From Fidelibacterota bacterium (GTDB lineage Bacteria; Fidelibacterota; Fidelibacteria; Fidelibacterales; Fidelibacteraceae), in contig JAUVKP010000002.1 of NCBI GenBank assembly GCA_030596185.1, positions 1-23,073 of the forward strand: 23,073 bases of DNA, given 5' to 3'. The notes under the pieces were generated by a model. The model had not been told where the DNA came from, did not search any database, and saw only the letters and a list, made by a program, of their open reading frames with translations. Both the position numbers and the translations under genes were made by a program. Below, one piece after another: positions 16,889 to 23,073 of this stretch. Position 1 is the first letter of the stretch. Each line of letters starts with the position of its first letter.

Positions 16889-18574
16889 ATGAAACGTTTT
16901 TTTCTGCTTGTATTTTTGTTTGGTCTCCTGGTCACATCTTGTACAGTAATGACCGATAAGGATATCGCCGTGGTAAATGGAAAAAAGATCTCTATCGAAG
17001 AACTTGGCAAATATATCCCTCTCGAGAGCTTTAACGCTCTTTCTCCCAAAGAAAAAGAACTTCAGGTTAAGAGTCTCTGTGATGATTATCTTGCCCGCTA
17101 TTATCTCGAGGACCATGGGGATTTTGATTCCGGTGATGTAAAGTGGGAAATTCACGGCTGGGAAATTCGGGAGCTTGCAAATGGAACTTACCAAAATTTA
17201 ATTATTAATAAATTACTTACCGAAAAAGCAAAAAAAGCCTTGTACGAAAAGATGAAATATGAGCTAAACGTAAGCCACATACTTATTGGCTTCAACAACA
17301 AGCACGCATTAAATGAACGTAGTCTCAAAGAAGCAGAGATACTTACTGAGCAACTTTCCCGGGAATTAACGGTTGATAATTTTGATGAGTTTGTTCTTCA
17401 ATATTCCGATGATCGCAGTAAGGAAAACAATAATGGGAATTTTGGCTGGACCGGGCTGGGTTATTTTGTAGATAAATTTGAAAACGCCGCATATGCTCTT
17501 GAACCCGGTGAAATTTCTGATCCAATTGAAACTGATTTTGGTTTCCATTTTATAAAGTTAAATGATCGTCGGGCAATTCCCATTGAGCCTTATGAGAATT
17601 TGCAGGTTGATATCCGCGAGATGATATTTAACCGCTGGCAGTCAAAATTTATGCAGCGAGAAGCTGAAGTCTTTGATTCGCTTACAACAGCAAGACCTCT
17701 TGTTTACAATGACTCTCTATTAGTTGATTTCGTTGGTCGTTTTAATCGTTTGTCTACTAATGTCTTTTATTCCGAACAATTTACATCATATGATATTTTA
17801 GATGTTTTTAGTGATACCTTAATACTTGGATATCTTGGTGAAACGCCACTTAATGTGGCGTGGGTCATTGAATATTTAAAATTGACCAACCTTCAGAGAC
17901 CCACTCGGTTTACAGACATGGCCTCGTTTAAAAGTTTCATGGGCCAAAACTATATGGGTGCTCTTCTTTATGGGGCGGCCATGGATATGCATTTAAATAA
18001 AAATAAGGCGTATTTAAAGACAAAAAATGTTTTTCTATCCCAAAAAGCCGCTGGGCTTTTTGATAAACTTTATGTTTTTGAACAAATTAAACCAAGCAAA
18101 CAAGATTTGCGGGACTTTCACGAAGAATTCAAGGATGAACTCTATAGTTATGAACCCCGTGTACGTGTTCGCGAAGTCTTATTGAAAGACTCAACGTTTG
18201 CTAAAGAAATATATGCTCGCGCCAAAAATGGCGAAAATATTGAAGTTCTAGCAAGTGAATATTCCATACGAAATATCGGCAAAAAGAATAAGGGTTTAAT
18301 TCCACCTGTAAAGAAAAACCAATATGGGGAAATGAGTATTGCTGCTTTTAATATGCTCGATGGCAAAATCGGGGGTCCCTATCAAATTGGCGAACATTAT
18401 TCTGTTATTCAGCGTATTGAATATATTCCCAAAACGTACCGGGATCTTAAGTCTGTAGACTATCGCCTGTTAACTGATTATAGAAATCACCATATGGCCG
18501 CCAAGCGTCAAGAACAAAATGTTATGTTAAGGGATACTTATAGCGTGAGGGTAAATCCATCATTTATAAAATAA
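16889..18574 (+). CDS. Lipoprotein parvulin-type peptidyl-prolyl isomerase (PpiC/SurA-like)
   Basis: The 561-residue lipoprotein begins MKRFFLLVFLFGLLVTSC, a signal peptide with lipobox ending at C18. An upstream in-frame ATG at 16817 would bury this signal, whereas ATG 16889 has GGAG at 16880-16883. A SurA-N-like helical region follows. Parvulin domain 1 (about 125-229) has VSHILIGF (H130), YSDD, a GNFGWTG equivalent of GGDLGW, FENAAYALEPGEIS and FGFHFIKL (H220). A second, poorer parvulin-like segment near the C-terminus has VRVREVLLKDS and GKIGGPYQI but lacks most active-site residues. It probably assists folding of exported proteins at the outer membrane. Two related genes follow with overlaps, forming a cluster. 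The exact substrate set is unknown. Confidence 0.85.
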   Translation: MKRFFLLVFLFGLLVTSCTVMTDKDIAVVNGKKISIEELGKYIPLESFNALSPKEKELQVKSLCDDYLARYYLEDHGDFDSGDVKWEIHGWEIRELANGTYQNLIINKLLTEKAKKALYEKMKYELNVSHILIGFNNKHALNERSLKEAEILTEQLSRELTVDNFDEFVLQYSDDRSKENNNGNFGWTGLGYFVDKFENAAYALEPGEISDPIETDFGFHFIKLNDRRAIPIEPYENLQVDIREMIFNRWQSKFMQREAEVFDSLTTARPLVYNDSLLVDFVGRFNRLSTNVFYSEQFTSYDILDVFSDTLILGYLGETPLNVAWVIEYLKLTNLQRPTRFTDMASFKSFMGQNYMGALLYGAAMDMHLNKNKAYLKTKNVFLSQKAAGLFDKLYVFEQIKPSKQDLRDFHEEFKDELYSYEPRVRVREVLLKDSTFAKEIYARAKNGENIEVLASEYSIRNIGKKNKGLIPPVKKNQYGEMSIAAFNMLDGKIGGPYQIGEHYSVIQRIEYIPKTYRDLKSVDYRLLTDYRNHHMAAKRQEQNVMLRDTYSVRVNPSFIK

Positions 18575-18591
18575 AACATGTTGTTTTCTTT

Positions 18592-19338
18592 TTGTTGTTA
18601 TTCCTGTTTGTAACCGGGTGTGATATTTTATTCTTTCAGAATGATCCGATTGTTGCCAGGGTTCAGGGACGACGTCTGCGTACCTCTGATGTCAACAAGG
18701 CAATTGGTGAAATGTCTGCCACCCAAAATCGCGAACAGTTTATTGGGCGGTGGGTTGACCGGCAATTATGGCAAATAGAAGCAAAAAAGCATGTTCGTAT
18801 AAATTCGGAGCTTCGTGACCAAATTGACGAATATGAATCCTCGCTTCTTGTTCGAGAATTTCAAGAAACATATGTTTATAATAATATCATGGTAGATGAA
18901 AGCCATGTTCTTAAATATTACGAAGAACATCAACGTGAGTTTATTACAGAGCACGCGGCCGCTTTTGTCGAAATATATAAAACTCCTTCCCGTGATGGAG
19001 CAAATGAAGTTCTGGCAGATTTAATAAAAACAGAGCGTCCATCCGTGCCAATACAAATAAAATTGGTTTACAAGGGTAGTTGTGTGGAACCTATTGACAA
19101 AGCTCTTTTCTCAAAAAACAGAAAAAACATCATGGGTCCAATTTCCCATGCCGGTCAATACTATGTGCTCTCCATTATTGAATATTATCCCAGTAATTCC
19201 CTACTTCGTGTGGAACATGTTCGAGATGATATCATACAAAAGTTGCAAATGACGGCACGATCAAACGCCTTTCAACAAAAACAAAAAGAACTAAAGGACC
19301 ATATTAATGTCAAAATTTTCAAAACTTCTGATCGCTAG
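18592..19338 (+). CDS. Short SurA/PpiC-like lipoprotein, probably without isomerase activity
   Basis: The 248-residue product has a lipobox-like VTGC near its start and a helical SurA-N-like region (QFIGRWVDRQLWQIEAKKHV and so on). A C-terminal remnant of a parvulin fold ends GPISHAGQYYVLSIIEY, but neither the SHIL nor the GGDLG motif is seen, so isomerase activity is unlikely. The start is unclear. TTG 18592 gives a signal peptide of only nine residues with no basic end. The same frame is open upstream to 18544 with no ATG; an ATT at 18562 behind GAGGG (18547-18551) would give MIYKIKHVVFFLLLFLFVTGC, a proper lipoprotein signal overlapping the previous gene. Its 3' end overlaps the SurA-like gene by 32 bases. 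Confidence 0.75.
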   Translation: MLLFLFVTGCDILFFQNDPIVARVQGRRLRTSDVNKAIGEMSATQNREQFIGRWVDRQLWQIEAKKHVRINSELRDQIDEYESSLLVREFQETYVYNNIMVDESHVLKYYEEHQREFITEHAAAFVEIYKTPSRDGANEVLADLIKTERPSVPIQIKLVYKGSCVEPIDKALFSKNRKNIMGPISHAGQYYVLSIIEYYPSNSLLRVEHVRDDIIQKLQMTARSNAFQQKQKELKDHINVKIFKTSDR

Positions 19339-20593
19339 TGTTTTACTTGTTGGCGCTCTTTTTCTTCCGGCACAACAATTAGTTGATGGAATTGCCGCCA
19401 TTGTTGGGGAAAATATTATTTTATATTCGGAGATGAACCAATACGCATTTGAAATTGCTCAACAAAACGGTATTGATGTTTACAATAATCCTGAAGCGTT
19501 TAACACTATTCAGCAAGATGCCTTGCGCGATTTGGTAAATTCAAAAATAATTATTCTTCAGGCAGAAGCCGATTCTGTTGAGATCAACGAACGCAATGTT
19601 GAAATGACAACAGATCAACAAGTTCAACAATACATTGAAATGGCCGGATCAGAAGAAATGTTGGAAATGTATTTTGACACACCTTTAAAAAAAATCCGTG
19701 AAATGCTTTATGAGAGAGTTAAGAGTTCGATGATTTCACAACAACTTCAAAGTGAAAAATTTTCAAAGATCAAGATATCGCGCCCTGAGGTAATTGATTT
19801 TTTTAATACCAATAAAGATTCTCTTCCTGATCTTCCGGAGCGCATTGATGTTGACCATATCCTAATCACAGAAAAGCCCTCTCCCGGGTCAAAACAAAAT
19901 ACCCTAAAGATGATAAACAAAGTCAGAGATGAGATCATTGCGGGCACCTTAAGCTTTGAAGATGCTGCTTTTGAATATTCACAAGACCCCGGTTCTGCTG
20001 AAGATGGCGGGGATCTTGGTTTTGTTCCAAAAGGCACGTTCGTTAACGAATTTGAAAAGGCCGCGTTTGCCTTAATGCCAGGTGAAATATCAGAACCAAT
20101 TGAAACACAATTTGGTTATCATATAATTCAAATGATCGAAATTCGTGGTGAACTAATTCACGCACGCCATATTTTATTTTCTATTCAAACAACTGAATCT
20201 GACAATCAATATGTTATTAACATCTTATCCACATTGCGTGACAGTATCTTGGAAAGTGGTGATTTTGAGTATTTTGCACGGAAATACAGCGAAGACCCCG
20301 ATGTAAAAATGAACGGAGGGCATCTGGGTGAATTTGCCATTGAAACCCTACAAATTCCAGAGTTTGGAGAGGTGTCTGAAACCCTGGAAGAAAATGAAAT
20401 TTCAGAACCCTTTATATCTCCATATGGCTTTCATATTCTACGTTTAAACAAACATATTGGTGCTGAAAAGATAAGTTTAAAAAAACATTATCCCATCCTT
20501 GAAAATATGTCCTTAAATCAAAAACAATCGGCCTTTTGGGAAAATTGGATGGAAAGTTTGTATGGAAAATACTATGTGGAAATAAAGTTCTAA
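19307..20593 (+). CDS. surA: SurA-like periplasmic chaperone with two parvulin domains
   Basis: The 428-residue protein has a cleavable signal peptide (about 1-22, ending near LPAQ), a SurA-N region opening VDGIAAIVGENIILYSE (the classical SurA start), and two parvulin domains. Domain 1 (about 181-278) has VDHILI (H184), YSQDPGS, GGDLGF, FEKAAFALMPGEIS and FGYHIIQ (H272). Domain 2 (about 283-381) has ARHILF (H288), YSEDPD, GGHLGEF and YGFHILRL (H376). Both keep the family motifs. SurA escorts outer-membrane proteins through the periplasm to the BAM machinery. The start is ATG 19307 with AAAGGA upstream, inside the 3' end of the previous gene. It is the third of a parvulin-like trio; the candidate origin begins after its stop. 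Confidence 0.9.
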   Translation: MSKFSKLLIASVLLVGALFLPAQQLVDGIAAIVGENIILYSEMNQYAFEIAQQNGIDVYNNPEAFNTIQQDALRDLVNSKIIILQAEADSVEINERNVEMTTDQQVQQYIEMAGSEEMLEMYFDTPLKKIREMLYERVKSSMISQQLQSEKFSKIKISRPEVIDFFNTNKDSLPDLPERIDVDHILITEKPSPGSKQNTLKMINKVRDEIIAGTLSFEDAAFEYSQDPGSAEDGGDLGFVPKGTFVNEFEKAAFALMPGEISEPIETQFGYHIIQMIEIRGELIHARHILFSIQTTESDNQYVINILSTLRDSILESGDFEYFARKYSEDPDVKMNGGHLGEFAIETLQIPEFGEVSETLEENEISEPFISPYGFHILRLNKHIGAEKISLKKHYPILENMSLNQKQSAFWENWMESLYGKYYVEIKF

Positions 20594-20653
20594 TTTTGGG
20601 ATAATATTAATAATTCTTCCTCTTGTCTTGCTTTGTTGTGCACATGGAGTGAA

Positions 20654-20671
20654 TTATCCACATTATCCACA
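20654..20671 (+). promoter_or_regulatory. Two tandem perfect DnaA boxes
   Basis: TTATCCACA occurs at 20654-20662 and again at 20663-20671 with no gap. Both match the high-affinity consensus TTATCCACA. Confidence 0.85.
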
Positions 20672-20674
20672 CAC

Positions 20675-20683
20675 TTATTCACT
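20675..20683 (+). promoter_or_regulatory. Degenerate DnaA box
   Basis: TTATTCACT matches TTATCCACA at 7 of 9 bases and lies 3 bases after the perfect pair in the same orientation. A weaker DnaA-ATP-dependent site is plausible. Confidence 0.45.
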
Positions 20684-20728
20684 TTACAAGACTTTCATAA
20701 TTCACTTATAATAAAGCATATTTAAAAA

Positions 20729-20737
20729 TTATTCACG
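20729..20737 (+). promoter_or_regulatory. Degenerate DnaA box
   Basis: TTATTCACG matches the consensus at 7 of 9 bases, in the same orientation as the others and about 60 bases downstream, at the edge of the AT-rich tract. Confidence 0.4.
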
Positions 20738-20829
20738 AAATTCACACTATTAAGAATTTTACTATGTATTTTAAAGAAAAAGATATTAAATTAATTGACG
20801 TTGATGTTAATAAATGATTGAGGTGATAA

Positions 20830-21942
20830 ATGAAATTTACTGTTTCAAAAGAAAACTTTTTTAATGTTTTGCAAAAGGTATCCAATGTAACCCCTGTAAG
20901 ATCTACTTTACCGATTTTATCTTGTATTCTTTTTACTGTAAAAGACAATACACTAAAGATGCGCTCTACAGATCTTGAAATTACTATGGCCGCTTCTTGT
21001 GATATTCAGATGGAAGAAGAAGGGGCAATTGCCATACCAAGTAAGATTATCAAAGAGATCACAAGTGAGCTTCCCAACACTCTGTTGAATTTTCACATAG
21101 AAGACGAACAAGTAATTATTACAACAGAACTCGGTGGTGAATATAAAATAATGGGGCATCCCGCAATGGAATTTCCAACCGAACCCATTGTTGACGACAG
21201 TAAGATAATCACTCTTCAAGCCGATAAATTTAAACGCATTGTAGAGAAAACGGGGTTCGCCGTAAGTCGTGATGAAATGAAAGTTGCATTAAATGGTGTT
21301 TTGTTTCAATTTAGTAAAAATGAATTACGAGCAGTTTCTACTGATGGACACCGTTTGGTGAAATACACACTAAAAGAATTTCAAGGCGCAGAAGATATTA
21401 AAGATATCATTGTTCCACCAAAATTTCTCAACTTGTGTGTAAGTAGTATAAAAGATGTTGAATTTGTAACCCTTCGTATTGGGCATAATCACATTATGCT
21501 TGAATTAAAAGATATAACAATTTATTCACGAATAATCGAAGAACGTTTCCCTGATTATGAAAGTGTCATTCCCATAGAAAACGACAAAAAAGTTCTTGTG
21601 GCAATTGATGAATTATTATCAGTTGTAAAACGCGTGGGTATATTTGCAAGTAAAAACACACGTCAAATATCACTAAGTTTTTCAAACAATAACGCTTTAA
21701 TTAAAGCCGAAGACATTGAAACAGCATCCACAGCAAAAGAAAAGATAAACCTGGAATATAAAGGCGAAGACTTTGTTATTGGATATAATTCAGACTATTT
21801 ACGTGAGATGATCCGCCATATTGATGGTGAAAAAGTTGATATTCATCTAAAAAATGCTTTAATGGCGGGATTGTTTTTCCCCACAGAGCAACAATCTGAT
21901 GAAGAAATACTCTTTCTTCTAATGCCTATTAGGCTTATGTAG
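20830..21942 (+). CDS. dnaN: DNA polymerase III sliding clamp, beta subunit
   Basis: DnaN forms the dimeric ring that tethers the replicative polymerase to DNA. The 370-residue length and three-domain architecture are normal. Visible family features include the start MKFTVSKENF with LPILSCILF, STDLEITM, STDGHRLVKY (domain 2), SNNNALIKAED (domain 3), and a C-terminus MPIRL at 365-369 near the partner-binding cleft. The start is ATG 20830 with GAGGTG at 20820-20825. The gene faces away from the candidate origin. recF follows after a broken gene, whereas dnaN and recF are adjacent in many genomes. Confidence 0.97.
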   Translation: MKFTVSKENFFNVLQKVSNVTPVRSTLPILSCILFTVKDNTLKMRSTDLEITMAASCDIQMEEEGAIAIPSKIIKEITSELPNTLLNFHIEDEQVIITTELGGEYKIMGHPAMEFPTEPIVDDSKIITLQADKFKRIVEKTGFAVSRDEMKVALNGVLFQFSKNELRAVSTDGHRLVKYTLKEFQGAEDIKDIIVPPKFLNLCVSSIKDVEFVTLRIGHNHIMLELKDITIYSRIIEERFPDYESVIPIENDKKVLVAIDELLSVVKRVGIFASKNTRQISLSFSNNNALIKAEDIETASTAKEKINLEYKGEDFVIGYNSDYLREMIRHIDGEKVDIHLKNALMAGLFFPTEQQSDEEILFLLMPIRLM

Positions 21943-21975
21943 ATAATTGTTAATAAACTTTTTTCGGGAAATAAT

Positions 21976-22684
21976 ATAAAAAAAATACGATTTTAATTAT
22001 CGCTATAACTACCCTACTATTTTCTTGTTCTTCATATGTCTATTATCCAAACGAAGTAAACACCCCGCTTTTATCCCAGAAAAATGAAACACATCTTGCA
22101 CTTGGAATTAAAGGATTTGGCGGAGATATCAGGTCGGCTTATACCCCAACAGACCGTATAGGTATTCAATTAAACGCAAATTTATTAAATGTCAAAAATA
22201 CTGAAACGGTTTCAGAAATCAGCAAGACATTCAGAAATGGAAATTATTATGGTGAATTTGCAACCGGCTATTATAAAGCCATAACGAAAAAAAATATTTG
22301 AGGCTTATATCGAAGTTGGATTAGGACAAAGTTTTTCCAATAATCTTACAGATATATCCACTCGCTCCACAAACTATAGTAAACTGTATTTTCAGCAAGA
22401 TGTTGGATTGCAGACAAAAATCCTCAATTTAGGCATTGCTTTTCGAGAGGCCTATGTTAATGCATATTTAACCAAAACAGACGGAGTAAATCAAAATATT
22501 CAAGGAGCAGACTTTTTCTTTGAACCTATTTTATTTTTAGCTATTGATGCCGATCGGTTTAAACTAAACGCTCAAGTAGGATTATCTTACGCAAGCAATG
22601 CTTCGATCTCAAACTATCCGCCATTTATTTTTTTCTCCAGGGTTTGAAACAAAATTTTCACTAACTAAACCCAAAGCCGAATAA
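21976..22684 (+). pseudogene. Broken FCB-style surface lipoprotein gene (beta-barrel-like), frameshifted at homopolymer runs
   Basis: Three partial frames read as one protein. Segment A (frame from 21996 to TGA 22299-22301) gives a lipoprotein signal (LIIAITTLLFSC) and then SSYVYYPNEVNTPLL. Segment B (22294-22647) continues FEAYIEVGLGQSF, YFQQDVGLQTKI and FKLNAQVGLSY. Segment C (to TAA 22682-22684) gives SPGFETKFSLTKPKAE. A to B needs one fewer A in the A8 run 22287-22294; B to C needs one fewer T in the T7 run 22628-22634. No in-frame ATG exists: the best non-AUG start is ATT 21990, and an A8 run (21978-21985) lies at the start. The repeated X-G-X aromatic strands suggest a beta-barrel of unknown function. 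It may be decay, sequencing error or slippage. Confidence 0.7.
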
Positions 22685-22753
22685 TTATTTCTAATAAAAA
22701 TAATTTATTAACCACACACTTTTTAAAAAGATATTTTTATATTACATAGTAAT

Positions 22754-23073
22754 ATGATAAAACAACTTACAGTCAAAAACTTTCGAATCTTTGATGAAAA
22801 AACGGTTGATTTCCACCCGGGAGTGAATGTAATTCTAGGTAAAAATGGTGTGGGAAAAACATCCTTGCTTGAAGCAATATATTTCACCAGTTTTACAAAA
22901 TCTTTTAAAGCCCCACAAGATGCTGATATGGTAAAACAAGAGAAGGACTTTTTTCAAATATCAAGCACCTGGGAAGAAAGCAAATACAAAAAAGCCCAAG
23001 CAAACTACCTCAAGAAAAAAGGCAAACGTTTTATTTTTGACGAAGAAACCATGGTTCGCATGGCTGATGTTAT
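22754..23073 (+). CDS. recF: DNA replication and repair protein RecF (partial, runs off the window)
   Basis: RecF is an SMC-like ATPase that loads RecA at gaps via RecOR. The visible 106 residues open with MIKQLTVKNFRIFDE, then the Walker A GKNGVGKTS (34-42) followed by LLEAIYF, a match to the RecF N-terminus. The start is ATG 22754; upstream is only the 69-base AT-rich gap after the broken lipoprotein gene. The ATPase core and signature motif lie beyond the window edge. Position after dnaN supports the assignment. Confidence 0.92.
   Translation, partial: MIKQLTVKNFRIFDEKTVDFHPGVNVILGKNGVGKTSLLEAIYFTSFTKSFKAPQDADMVKQEKDFFQISSTWEESKYKKAQANYLKKKGKRFIFDEETMVRMADV

Larger units (their letters stand above)
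20594..20829. other. Candidate replication origin (oriC) upstream of dnaN
   Basis: This 236-base AT-rich gap holds two perfect DnaA boxes in direct tandem, two near-matches in the same orientation, and an 8-base palindrome TGTGCACA at 20637-20644 before them. Very AT-rich sequence at about 20700-20815, rich in ATTAA/TTAAT, could unwind. It sits next to dnaN and recF, as many origins do, though dnaA itself is not adjacent. Alternatively it is a DnaA-regulated promoter of dnaN. Confidence 0.65.

Overview
The window looks like an origin-proximal stretch of an AT-rich chromosome from a Gram-negative-type bacterium of the FCB group (Marinimicrobia-, KSB1- or Calditrichaeota-like; the phylum is inference). 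Support comes from a secreted beta-helix protein ending in a type IX secretion (T9SS) type A-like sorting domain, a three-gene set of SurA/PpiC-type periplasmic folding factors, a broken FCB-style surface lipoprotein, and a PEP/pyruvate-binding protein fused to receiver domains.

Layout. (1) 1-3067: a tight + strand run: the tail of an unknown gene, ispH (isoprenoid synthesis), pdxS and pdxT (PLP synthase), and a LiaF-like membrane protein, with overlaps throughout. (2) 3096-8988: a secreted beta-helix protein, then the tRNA wobble-uridine modification pair mnmE and mnmG. (3) 8989-9629: a 311-base leader with hairpins, a small RRM RNA-binding protein and a strong terminator. (4) 9679-13442, - strand: dapF followed by a 993-residue protein with two receiver-like domains and a PPDK-type ATP-grasp domain. 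(5) 13443-13642: a divergent region with two parS-like sites, the second inside the 5' end of mfd. (6) 13604-20593: mfd, then two lipoproteins and a SurA-like protein forming a parvulin/chaperone cluster. (7) 20594-20829: an AT-rich gap with two perfect tandem DnaA boxes and two near-matches, then dnaN. (8) 21943-22753: a surface lipoprotein gene broken at homopolymer runs. (9) 22754 to the end: the start of recF.

Together: dnaN, recF, the DnaA boxes, mnmE/mnmG and the parS pair indicate the replication-origin/segregation domain. ParB loading at the parS sites would lie about 7 kb from the candidate origin. No dnaA lies next to dnaN. The parvulin cluster fits outer-membrane biogenesis, which the T9SS cargo and surface lipoprotein also imply. 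No CRISPR array, transposon, rRNA or tRNA was seen. The least familiar items are the receiver/PEP-binding fusion, the parS site embedded in the mfd coding sequence, a possible 34-codon leader ORF ahead of mfd, and the homopolymer-broken lipoprotein gene.
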